A stretch of DNA of 32,625 nt from Actinomycetes bacterium (GTDB lineage Bacteria > Actinomycetota > Actinomycetes > JAJZTN01). Within the stretch, counting starts at the first letter, position 1, and each line of letters starts with the position of its first letter. The notes under the pieces are model-generated. The model was not told the origin of the DNA, made no database searches, and saw only the letters and a program-made list of their open reading frames with translations. The stretch covers positions 1 through 32,625 of the forward strand of contig JAJZTN010000009.1 in the NCBI GenBank assembly GCA_021848885.1, written 5' to 3'. Below, piece by piece: positions 18,561-26,496 of this stretch. The position numbers and the translations under genes were made by a program.

Positions 18561-18695
18561 GGGGCGGAGCGGTGCGGTGTGCGGCGGTGCGGCGTTCGGG
18601 GTGGGGCCGCCTGCGGCGGTGCGGCGTTCGGGGTGGGGCCGCCTGCGGCGGTGCGGGGCGGAGCGGTGCGGTGTGCGGCGGTGCGGCGTTCGGGG
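18561..18695. repeat. GC-rich direct-repeat block upstream of the Nudix regulator gene
   Basis: A 41-bp sequence at 18561-18601 recurs exactly at 18655-18695. Between them a 32-bp unit (18581-18612) is repeated in tandem at 18613-18644, and its first half recurs inside the second 41-bp copy. The units are made of GCGGCGGTGCGG and GTTCGGGG blocks. No protein-like reading frame is convincing. Confidence 0.85.
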
Positions 18696-18697
18696 AG

Positions 18698-18750
18698 TGC
18701 CACGGTGTGACACCGTGCCAATAGGAATGCCGCAGCGTGACGTCGTGGCA
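18698..18750. promoter_or_regulatory. Two related 23-bp dyads with 30-bp spacing, candidate operators
   Basis: The first site (18698-18720) contains the perfect inverted repeat CACGGTGT-G-ACACCGTG (18701-18717). The second (18728-18750) is an imperfect dyad running from TGCCGCAG through CGTGACG to GTGGCA. The two agree at 17 of 23 positions and share TGCC, GTGAC and CGTG. Centres are 30 bp apart, close to three helical turns. They lie between the stop of rpf (18771) and the start of the Nudix regulator gene (18482), both on the minus strand. Confidence 0.55.
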
Positions 18751-18770
18751 TACGCGGGCCCGGCGGTTGC

Positions 18771-19880
<1,110 letters not shown>

Positions 19881-19912
19881 GCCGATCGTCCACAACGGGC
19901 CCACCCGACCAC

Positions 19913-19968
19913 CTCGCGGCACCGGGCTCGCGGCACCGGGCTCGCGGCACCGGGCTCGCGGCACCGAG
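19913..19968. repeat. Four tandem 14-bp repeats (CTCGCGGCACCGGG)
   Basis: Exact copies at 19913-19926, 19927-19940 and 19941-19954, and a fourth with one change (CCGAG) at 19955-19968. They lie between the rpf promoter and the SpoIIE phosphatase gene, outside any convincing coding frame. Confidence 0.9.
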
Positions 19969-20029
19969 CGCGGGGACCGAGCGCGGGAGAGATTCGCCAT
20001 GACCCCACGGGCCGTGCAAGTCTGCTGGG

Positions 20030-21280
20030 GTGGCCGGCTCACGCTCCGCCGGGCGCTGGTCGCGACCGGCGCTCCCACTGCCACCCCGGTTGGCGTGGCT
20101 GGGAGTCGCGCTTCCGCTGGCCGTGGTGGCCGCCCTGCTCACCCTGGACCTGCGCGCGGGCCCCACGCCGCACTATGTCGGGCTGCTCGTTGCCGCGCCG
20201 TTCCTGGCCTCTGCCCTGACCGGTGCCACCCCCACGGCGTTCGTCGGGGCGCTGACCCTGGCCTCGGCCGCCGTGGTTGGTTTCGTCCAGCGCGACGACA
20301 CCTTGACGCGTCCGGCCGCGACGAGCACGCCACAGCTGGTGCGACTGGGCTTCATCCTGGCCTCGGTGCTGCTCGCCACGACCCTGGCGGCCCTGACCCG
20401 TTCCCGAGACGCACGCATCGACCGGCTACGCAAGATCTCCGAGGTCGCCCAGCGCACCATCCTGCGTGAGCTGCCGGCCCGGGTGGGCTGGCTGGACTGC
20501 GCGGCCCGCTACCACTCGGCCAGCAGCGAGGCGCGCGTGGGCGGAGACCTCTACGAGGTCCTGCTCACCCCGTTCGGGGTGCGGGCGGTGGTCGGCGACG
20601 CCCGCGGCAAGGGGCTGGCCGCGGTGCGGCTGAGTGGCTATGTGCTCGGCAGCTTTCGGGAGGTCGTCTGGACCGAGCGCGACCTGGCCCGGGTCGCCGT
20701 GGCGCTGGACCGGGCCGTGGCCCGGGTGGCCGGCCCGGAGGACTTCCTCACCGCGACACTGGTCGAGGTCGGCCCGGACGGCGAGGTGCGCACGGTGCTG
20801 TGCGGACACCCGGCTCCCCTGCTGGTCGCGCCACCCGGGGCCGCGGGCCCGCCTCGCCGGTCGCGAGGGCGGATGCGCCTTCGCCGCCGCCCGGACCCGG
20901 TGGTGGTGCCCGAGGTGCGCGCCGTGCGCTGCGCTCAACCGGCACCGCCGCTGGGGCTGCTCGACGCCACGCCCGCGGTGGGCGTCGACCACCTGGACCC
21001 AGGACACCGTCTGCTGCTGCTCACCGACGGGGTGCTGGAGGCTCGCCGGCGGGGGCGCTATCTCGATGTCGGTGCCGCCGTTCAAGCGGCGTTTCGTGCC
21101 ACCGAGCTTGACGCCGCCCTCGACGGGCTCATCCGGCAGGTGCACCGGCACGTGCGGGGGCGGGTCACCGACGACCTGGCGCTGCTGGCCCTGCAGCTGC
21201 CCCGCACTCCCCCGGCGCAGCTGAGGGCCCTGGGGCGACTGTCCGGCCAGCCCCACGACCTGCTAGAACCCAGCGCATGA
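20030..21280 (+). CDS. Membrane-bound SpoIIE/PP2C-type serine phosphatase
   Basis: The 416-residue protein has four predicted transmembrane helices in residues 20-125 (WLGVALPLAVVAALLTL; YVGLLVAAPFLASAL; the AFVGALTLASAAVVGFV stretch; LGFILASVLLATTLAAL). A short helical linker with ISEVAQRTILRELPARV precedes the SpoIIE catalytic domain (about 160-400). Metal-binding motifs are intact: RVGGDLYEV, VVGDARGKGL, TVLCGHPAPLL, LLLLTDGVLEAR and VTDDLALLAL. Such enzymes dephosphorylate anti-anti-sigma proteins in partner-switching cascades; no anti-sigma or STAS gene is in this window. Start is GTG 20030 (VAGSRSAGRWS), with only a weak upstream purine run, so it may lie a little downstream. The stop overlaps the next ATG by 3 bp (ATGA at 21277-21280). 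Confidence 0.88.
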   Translation: MAGSRSAGRWSRPALPLPPRLAWLGVALPLAVVAALLTLDLRAGPTPHYVGLLVAAPFLASALTGATPTAFVGALTLASAAVVGFVQRDDTLTRPAATSTPQLVRLGFILASVLLATTLAALTRSRDARIDRLRKISEVAQRTILRELPARVGWLDCAARYHSASSEARVGGDLYEVLLTPFGVRAVVGDARGKGLAAVRLSGYVLGSFREVVWTERDLARVAVALDRAVARVAGPEDFLTATLVEVGPDGEVRTVLCGHPAPLLVAPPGAAGPPRRSRGRMRLRRRPDPVVVPEVRAVRCAQPAPPLGLLDATPAVGVDHLDPGHRLLLLTDGVLEARRRGRYLDVGAAVQAAFRATELDAALDGLIRQVHRHVRGRVTDDLALLALQLPRTPPAQLRALGRLSGQPHDLLEPSA

Positions 21281-22179
21281 GTGCAGAACCGCTGGGCACG
21301 GCCGATGCCGTTCCGCGCGACGTCACCCTGCCGGACGGGCGGGCGCTGCGGGCCTACCTGACCGGGGATCCGGCCGGGCTGCCGGTGATCGTGCACCACG
21401 GCACTCCGTGCTCGGGCCTGCTCGCGCCCGCCTGGGCCGCCGACGCGGCCGCCCGCGGCATCCGGCTGATCGGCTTCGACCGGGCTGGGTACGGCGGCTC
21501 CAGCCGGCAGCCCGGGCGTGGGGTGGCGGAGGTGGCCGCGGACACCGCGGCACTCGCCGACACGCTGGGGGTGCACCGCTTCCGCACCTGGGGGGTCTCC
21601 GGTGGTGGGCCGCACGCCCTGGCCTGCGCGGCGCTTCTGCCCGACCGGGTCATCGCGGTGGCCAGCGTGGCCGGGATCGCGCCGCGCGAGGCGGACGGGC
21701 TGGACTGGCTGGCCGGCATGGGTCAGGACAACCTCGACGAGTTCGGTGCGGCGCACCGGGGCGAGGTGGCCCTGCGCGCCTACCTCGCCTCGGTGCGGCA
21801 GGCCCTGCTGTCCGCCACGCCGGCCTCGCTTGCCGACGCGATGGACTCCCTGCTGCCCGAGGTGGACCGGGCGGCGCTGGCCCACGGCATGGACCAGTTC
21901 GTGCACGCCTGGATGGCCACCGGGATCCGTGAGAACGCCGATGGCTGGGTGGATGACGACCTGGCGTTCGTGCGCGACTGGGGCTTCGACCTCGGGCAGG
22001 TCAACGTGCCCACCCTGGTGCTGCAGGGTGAAGCCGACCTCATGGTGCCCAAGGCACACTCCAGCTGGCTGGCTGCACACGTGCCCGGCGCCCAGCTGCG
22101 GCTCGAGCCCGGGCACGGGCATCTGTCGCTGCTGGACAGCATCGGCACCGTTCACCAGTGGCTGCTGGCGCACGGCTGA
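21277..22179 (+). CDS. Alpha/beta hydrolase-fold protein
   Basis: The 300-residue protein has the alpha/beta hydrolase layout. The oxyanion-hole region is IVHHGTPCSG near residue 37, and the strand LIGFDRAGYGGSSR follows. The nucleophile Ser lies in GVSGGGPHALA near residue 110. The acid Asp is probably in LVLQGEADLMVP near 252, and the catalytic His is in EPGHGHLSLLD near 280. Substrate is unknown. The ATG overlaps the stop of the SpoIIE phosphatase gene, so the two are translationally coupled. That pairing resembles the RsbQ-RsbP energy-stress module of Bacillus, where an alpha/beta hydrolase activates a PP2C phosphatase; whether this is functional here is inference. Confidence 0.85.
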   Translation: MSAEPLGTADAVPRDVTLPDGRALRAYLTGDPAGLPVIVHHGTPCSGLLAPAWAADAAARGIRLIGFDRAGYGGSSRQPGRGVAEVAADTAALADTLGVHRFRTWGVSGGGPHALACAALLPDRVIAVASVAGIAPREADGLDWLAGMGQDNLDEFGAAHRGEVALRAYLASVRQALLSATPASLADAMDSLLPEVDRAALAHGMDQFVHAWMATGIRENADGWVDDDLAFVRDWGFDLGQVNVPTLVLQGEADLMVPKAHSSWLAAHVPGAQLRLEPGHGHLSLLDSIGTVHQWLLAHG

Positions 22180-22219
22180 GCTCTGGGCACCGGCCGGGAA
22201 GGCTCACGGCCGCGAAGGT

Positions 22220-22750
22220 TCAGATGAACAGCAGCTGCGCTCCGGCCGTCTTCTCGATGAAGTCGCTAGCGTTGATGATCCCCTCGACGTCGTCACGCAG
22301 GGCGCTGGCGTCCAGGTGCATCATCTCCGCGGACAGCCGGCAGGCCCACAGATGGCCGCCGGCCCCGACGATCTGGTCGAGGAAGGCGGGCACCTCAGGA
22401 ACGCCGAGGTCGGCGATCTGCTTCTTCAGCATCTTCGTCGCCGCGCCGGTCATCGCTGGCGCCAACGCCTGCGGAAGGTGAATGTCCTTGAACGGCAGGT
22501 GCATCGCGGCGTTGCCGGCCGGGCTGAACTGCAGGTTGTTCATCCGGGACTTCACGATCATGTCGAAGCCCCAGAAGGTGAAGAACAGGTGGGTCTCGAC
22601 GCCCTCACCCAGAGCGGCGTTGCCCAGGATCAACCCCGGGTAGGCCATGTCCAGGTTGCCCTTGGAGCAGATGATGGCCAGCTTGCGGCCGCTGTCCTCC
22701 TCGTCGTCGAAGGACGGGACGATCGCCGGTGCGGACTCGGTGGCGGTCAT
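22220..22750 (-). CDS. DsrE2-like sulfur-relay protein
   Basis: A 176-residue DsrE/DsrF-superfamily protein of the DsrE2 type. C28 lies in KLAIICSKGNLDMAY, at the end of the first strand. A hydrophobic segment follows (LFFTFWGFDMIV, about 54-65). A second cysteine, C137, is in HLWACRLSAEMM, the position used for persulfide transfer in related proteins. The acidic N-terminal 20 residues look disordered. ATG 22750 has GAGGAG about 9 nt upstream. It is the last gene of the sqr-DUF1641-tusE-like-dsrE2 operon, 30 bp after the previous stop. DsrE2 proteins accept and donate persulfide sulfur in sulfur oxidation and tRNA-thiolation relays; here it presumably handles sulfane sulfur made by SQR. Confidence 0.85.
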   Translation of the reverse strand: MTATESAPAIVPSFDDEEDSGRKLAIICSKGNLDMAYPGLILGNAALGEGVETHLFFTFWGFDMIVKSRMNNLQFSPAGNAAMHLPFKDIHLPQALAPAMTGAATKMLKKQIADLGVPEVPAFLDQIVGAGGHLWACRLSAEMMHLDASALRDDVEGIINASDFIEKTAGAQLLFI

Positions 22751-22780
22751 GATGTGGTCTCCTCGCGCTCGTCGTGCCGG

Positions 22781-23095
22781 TCAGACGCAGCCGTGCGGCT
22801 TGGGCAGCCCGGCGATATAGGCCATCTTCTTGGCCGGCTTCTTCGGGAACAGCTGGAACTGCTCCTTGGTCGGGAAGCCCCCGACGGTGTCGACCCGCCG
22901 CGTGGTGGCGGTCTCGCCCTGCTTGGCGTAGTCCGCGCGCAGGAAGCGGATGATCTCCCAGTGCCGGTCGGTCAGGTCGATGCCGATGTTGGCGGCCAGG
23001 GTCTTGGCCAGCTCCTCGGTCCACTCGTCGTACTGGGTCAGGAAGCCCTCGTCGTCGACGTGGACCTCGTGCCCGTTCATCGTGGTAACAGGCAT
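22781..23095 (-). CDS. TusE/DsrC/DsvC-family sulfur-relay protein with a single C-terminal cysteine
   Basis: The 104-residue length is typical of DsrC/TusE. Family motifs are DEGFLTQYDEWTEELA near the N-terminus, LTDRHWEIIRFLRADY in the helical core, and the C-terminal swinging arm IAGLPKPHGCV. The penultimate cysteine (CysA, C103) is present. The second arm cysteine of true DsrC (CysB, 11 residues earlier) is Ala92, so by cysteine content it is TusE-like. TusE normally serves tRNA 2-thiouridine formation with TusABCD, but here the partners are SQR and DsrE2 and no dsrAB is present. ATG 23095 lies 1 nt after the DUF1641 stop, and GAAAGGA about 11 nt upstream is the likely ribosome site. Confidence 0.9.
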   Translation of the reverse strand: MPVTTMNGHEVHVDDEGFLTQYDEWTEELAKTLAANIGIDLTDRHWEIIRFLRADYAKQGETATTRRVDTVGGFPTKEQFQLFPKKPAKKMAYIAGLPKPHGCV

Positions 23096-23096
23096 G

Positions 23097-23789
23097 TCAG
23101 CTCAGTCCTTTCTTGGGTGCCACGCTGGGCTGCTCCTCACCGAGGGTGCGGAGCATGGACAGGGTGCGGGCCATGCCGCGGCGCACCTCAGGCTCGCGCA
23201 TCTGCCGCAGCAGGCCGATCGTCGAGGGCGGGGTGACGGGCAGATCGGCCTGCTGGGCGGTGACGGTACGGCGCAGCATGGTCATGACCTCTGGCTGGGT
23301 CATCTCCTTGACCGTCTGCAGGATCAGCACGATGTTGTCCCCGAGCGCGCGCACGTCGTCCTCGCTGAAGGAGGTCACGACGTTGTCGGCGATGACACCA
23401 CCCTGTCGGGCGAAGGAGAAGTAGCCCTTCTGGTCCAGGATGGCCAACCGCTCGGTCAGCGCGGACATCGCCGGGCCGGCAAGGCGGGTCAGCTCCTCGC
23501 CGAGCTGGGCCAGGCTCTCCAGCTGCACCAGCAGCGCATCCAGCCGCGCCGCCGATGCCGCCGCGTGCCGGGCCAGGCGGCCAAGCTCGGCCAGGCTGAC
23601 CTCGGCATCAATTTCGCCCAGCTCGTCGCTGACCTTCTGCATCGCTGCGGACAGCACCGGGGTGAGGTCGTGGCTCAGCTCGGCCCAACGCTCCCGCGCG
23701 GCGCGCTGAGCCCGCAGCTCCTCCGCGATCGCCTCAACCTGCTCACTGAGCCGGTCAAGCTTGTCGACGTCGGAGGCGGTGCTTCTCAT
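23097..23789 (-). CDS. DUF1641 domain protein, SQR-associated
   Basis: The 230-residue protein has a long N-terminal helical, coiled-coil-like region (residues 5-115, rich in Leu, Glu, Arg and Ala). A DUF1641 segment follows around 150-200 (DDVRALGDNIVLILQTVKEM then TQPEVMTMLRRTV). DUF1641 genes commonly sit beside sulfide:quinone oxidoreductase or formate dehydrogenase genes and their biochemical role is unknown. I see no transmembrane helix and no cysteine, so it is unlikely to carry sulfur itself; a scaffold or membrane-docking role for SQR is only a guess. Its ATG overlaps the sqr stop (ATGA, 23786-23789) and it ends 1 nt before the TusE-like start, so the set is tightly coupled. Confidence 0.82.
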   Translation of the reverse strand: MRSTASDVDKLDRLSEQVEAIAEELRAQRAARERWAELSHDLTPVLSAAMQKVSDELGEIDAEVSLAELGRLARHAAASAARLDALLVQLESLAQLGEELTRLAGPAMSALTERLAILDQKGYFSFARQGGVIADNVVTSFSEDDVRALGDNIVLILQTVKEMTQPEVMTMLRRTVTAQQADLPVTPPSTIGLLRQMREPEVRRGMARTLSMLRTLGEEQPSVAPKKGLS

Positions 23790-25024
23790 GACAGCTCCTC
23801 GACCTGCTTGCCAGCCATCGACATCAGGGCAGGCAACGGCAGCTCCTTGCCCGGCAGCAGCAGGTTCCAGTACATCCAGCGGAACATCAACTTGCCCCAG
23901 TGGTTGAGCTCGGTCTCCTTGAGCAGGCTGAAGGGCCCGACACCGGGCAGCGGGTACTTGCCCGGCAGCGGCTCGGTGTCGTAGTTGAAGTCGATGAGCA
24001 GGCCCTTGCCGTGCCCGGACTCGATGAAGCAGTTGGCGTGACCGTCGAACTTCTCCGTCATGGGCAGGCCCTGGACATGGCGGAGGAAGTTGTCCGGGAA
24101 CAGGTCCATGGCGAAGTGGGCCACCGAGCCAGCCTTGGACGCCGGGATGTTGGAGGCGTCACCGACGGCGAAGATGTTGTCATAGGCCGTTGACAGCAGC
24201 GTCTCCTTGTCCACCGGGACGTAGTTGAGGTCGTCACCCAGCCCGGAGCGGGCGACGAAGTCCGCACCCATGTTGATCGGGATGGTCACCAGCAGGTCGT
24301 AGGGCACCTCGCGCTCGTCGAAGGAGACAAGCTTGCGGGCCTCGGCGTCGACCGACTCCACCATGAAGTCCGGCTCGAGCTGAATCTTGCGCTCCTCGAG
24401 CATGCCGCCGAGGTGCCGGGAGGCGACCGGCTTGGTGAAGGCACCCTCCAGCGGCGTCACGTAGGTGATCTCCACCCGGTCCCGCATGCCCTGCTCGGTG
24501 AAGAACGCGTCGGCGAGGAAGGTGAACTCCAGCGGGGCGACCGGACACTTGATGGGCATCTCGGTGAGCTGGACGACGAGCTTGCCGCCTTCCCAGGTCT
24601 TGAGCTTCTCGGCCAGGCGCGTCGCGCCCTCGAGGGTGTAGAACTCGTGCACGTTCCCACCCATGTCATCGGCCATGCCCGGAGTCTGGTCCGGGCGCGG
24701 CGAGGTCCCGCTGGCAATGACAAGGAAGTCGTAGCCGAGCTCGCGGCCGTCGGCGAGCAGGACCTTGTTGTCCTCGGGCACGACCCGCTCGATCGTGCCG
24801 AGCACGAGGTCCACCCCGTCGGGGATGAACCGGTGCCGGGGCTTGGTGACCTCGTGGGGCTGGTAGATCCCGAAGGGGATGAACAGGTACCCGGGCTGGT
24901 AGTGGTGGACGTCGTCCTGGTCGACGATCGTGATCGACCACTGCGCGGCGTCCAGGCGGGGGCGCAGCTTGTTGACCGCCATCGTTCCCGCGGTGCCCGC
25001 ACCCAGGACCAGCAGTTTCCTCAT
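23786..25024 (-). CDS. sqr: Sulfide:quinone oxidoreductase-like FAD protein
   Basis: A 412-residue flavoprotein of the SQR/FCC family, peripheral at the membrane, oxidising sulfide and passing electrons to quinone. FAD-binding GAGTAG is at 8-13, the second flavin strand is YDFLVIASGTSPRPDQ, and the C-terminal FAD motif is NIFAVGDASNIPASKAGSVA. Two cysteines fit SQR redox positions: C160 in MPIKCPVAPLEF and C332 in HANCFIESG. The C-terminal part has the amphipathic or hydrophobic helices expected for membrane attachment (NHWGKLMFRWMYWNLLLPG). ATG 25024 is fixed by GAGGGAGAG upstream; the frame continues open far upstream but only through non-homologous sequence. First gene of a four-gene operon. 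Confidence 0.9.
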   Translation of the reverse strand: MRKLLVLGAGTAGTMAVNKLRPRLDAAQWSITIVDQDDVHHYQPGYLFIPFGIYQPHEVTKPRHRFIPDGVDLVLGTIERVVPEDNKVLLADGRELGYDFLVIASGTSPRPDQTPGMADDMGGNVHEFYTLEGATRLAEKLKTWEGGKLVVQLTEMPIKCPVAPLEFTFLADAFFTEQGMRDRVEITYVTPLEGAFTKPVASRHLGGMLEERKIQLEPDFMVESVDAEARKLVSFDEREVPYDLLVTIPINMGADFVARSGLGDDLNYVPVDKETLLSTAYDNIFAVGDASNIPASKAGSVAHFAMDLFPDNFLRHVQGLPMTEKFDGHANCFIESGHGKGLLIDFNYDTEPLPGKYPLPGVGPFSLLKETELNHWGKLMFRWMYWNLLLPGKELPLPALMSMAGKQVEELS

Positions 25025-25233
25025 GTCGCTCTCCCTCGCACCGAATCTGTCGAAACCGAGGCTAGGTGGGGGTGTCCGCACGAGCCCGTGACGAAGGTCC
25101 CCAGCGTGGTGAGACGTGGGGCACATGCCCGACGGGGTATACCCGGACGAGGTCTGCGGGGTTGTCGGTCCCGGTGGCGCGAGCCATTGGGCATGGCAGG
25201 TGCCGGTCTGCGGGAGGGGTCCCCGGCCGGGGG
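25025..25233 (-). promoter_or_regulatory. Upstream region of the sqr operon with candidate -10 and palindrome
   Basis: On the minus strand TAGCCT (25059-25064) is a candidate -10 about 35 bp before the ATG. At 25135-25144 lies the perfect palindrome GGGTATACCC. G-tract/TATA/C-tract dyads recall operators of CsoR-family repressors, some of which (CstR) sense persulfides, but the half-site orientation here does not match the usual one exactly. No strong terminator for the upstream desaturase gene was seen. Confidence 0.35.
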
Positions 25234-26172
25234 TCAGTCGGCAAGGGCCACCCGCCGCGCCTGCAGCCGGGCGCGCCTGTCCTCGAACGCCGAGGCGGTG
25301 ACCTCCAGCCTGTCCAGGAAGGCGGCGAGCTGCTCGCGGGCCTGCTCGGCCGGGCCGTCCAGCCCCTCGATGTCCCACAGCCGCCAGTGCTTGAGCACCG
25401 GGGCGAGAACCTCGTCGCGGTGGATGCGCAGGTCGTAGATACCGGCCATGGCGATCTGCACCGAGCGGCGGGCGAAACCGGCCATGCCCGCTCCCGGCAT
25501 CTGGAAGTCGCGGACCACGTCCCAGACCGCCTGGACGGTCGGGGACGGGGCAACCTGTAGGGCGCCGGCGAGCAGGTTGCGGTAGAAGACCATGTGCAGG
25601 TTCTCGTCGGTGGCGATGCGGGTCAGCAGCGCGTCGGCGACCGGGTCCTGGGTGTAGCGACCGGTGTTGCGGTGCGATATCCGGGTGGCCAGCTCCTGGA
25701 AGGTCACGTAGGCCACCGTGTGCAGCATGTCCAGCTCGTTGGCGCCCTCGTAGCCGGCGCTCATGTGCGCCATGCGCTCGCGCTCGAGCGCGACCGGGTC
25801 GACCGCCCGGGTGGTCAGCAGGTAGTCGCGGATCGCGATGCCGTGCCGGCCCTCCTCTGCCGTCCAGCGGCCCACCCAGGTGCCCCAGGCCCCGTCGCGG
25901 CCGAAGACCCGGTAGATCTCCCGGTGGTAGCTGGGCAGGTTGTCCTCGGTCAGCAGGTTGACCACCAATGCGGTGCGGGCCACCTCCGACAGCCTGGACT
26001 GACCCTCGTCCCAGCCGCGGCCACCGAGGGGGCCGTCGAAGTCCTCGCCCTGCGACCACGGCACGTAACCGTGCGGGAACCACTCGCGGGCCACACCGAG
26101 GTGCCGGTCAAGCTCGACGCCGACGACCGGCTCGAGCTCGCGCATCAGGTCTGCCTGGTCGAACTGGCCCAC
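25234..26172 (-). CDS. Acyl-ACP desaturase (ferritin-like diiron, DesA type)
   Basis: A 312-residue soluble diiron desaturase introducing a double bond into acyl-ACP. The iron-ligand helices are visible: VVNLLTEDNLPSYHREI (first Glu), RWTAEEGRHGIAIRDYLL (ExxH), VTFQELATRISHRN (third Glu and His region) and IATDENLHMVFYRN (ExxH). This spacing is that of mycobacterial DesA1/DesA2 and plant stearoyl-ACP desaturases. GTG 26172 is chosen because GGAGG lies about 7 nt upstream. The gene is on the same strand as the sqr operon but separated by 209 bp, so independent transcription is likely. An electron donor (ferredoxin and reductase) is not encoded nearby. Confidence 0.9.
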   Translation of the reverse strand: MGQFDQADLMRELEPVVGVELDRHLGVAREWFPHGYVPWSQGEDFDGPLGGRGWDEGQSRLSEVARTALVVNLLTEDNLPSYHREIYRVFGRDGAWGTWVGRWTAEEGRHGIAIRDYLLTTRAVDPVALERERMAHMSAGYEGANELDMLHTVAYVTFQELATRISHRNTGRYTQDPVADALLTRIATDENLHMVFYRNLLAGALQVAPSPTVQAVWDVVRDFQMPGAGMAGFARRSVQIAMAGIYDLRIHRDEVLAPVLKHWRLWDIEGLDGPAEQAREQLAAFLDRLEVTASAFEDRRARLQARRVALAD

Positions 26173-26496
26173 GCGGCCACCTCCCCGGGGTCGCCCCCGT
26201 GGTTACGGTTGCGTAGGTTGACCCTACGGCAGCCACGCCACCGTGGTCGACCCGTGGCATGCGTGAGGGTGGCTCGAGACCGGTTACCCGCCAGGTCCTC
26301 AGCGCCCGCGTCGCCGCGGGATGTGGCTTTCGGTCACTGTCCTGGGTGAGCCGGATCTCGAACCACCGCCACCATGCTCACCCCGACCGGCTCGGCACGG
26401 AAGGGCCGAACGTCCCACCCGGGGTCTCGCCAGCCGTTGTCCCGAAGGCCGCAGTGACCTAGCGTCGGGGAAGCAACCTCGCGACGGCAGGCAGGG
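26173..26496. other. Divergent intergenic region with an inverted repeat, otherwise no gene
   Basis: Between desA (minus) and the IclR gene (plus). At 26212-26228 CGTAGG-TTGAC-CCTACG is a 6-bp-arm inverted repeat about 40 bp upstream of the desaturase start, a plausible operator for that gene. The rest contains no convincing coding frame. A TCGAACC-like stretch near 26358 does not fold as a tRNA. Confidence 0.4.

Noticed and set aside
21518-23236. Long plus-strand open frame across the alpha/beta hydrolase and the sulfur genes
   Set aside because: It is out of frame with the hydrolase and antisense to dsrE2, the TusE-like gene and DUF1641, all of which have strong family motifs.
25025-26083. 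Upstream extension of the sqr frame to 26083
   Set aside because: The extra residues are antisense-like to nothing conserved, lie over the desaturase gene in another frame and precede the clear Shine-Dalgarno plus MRKLLVLGAG start at 25024.
26350-26400. tRNA-like stretch with a CTCGAACC element
   Set aside because: The flanking bases do not form a T-arm stem, and no anticodon or acceptor stem could be found on either strand.
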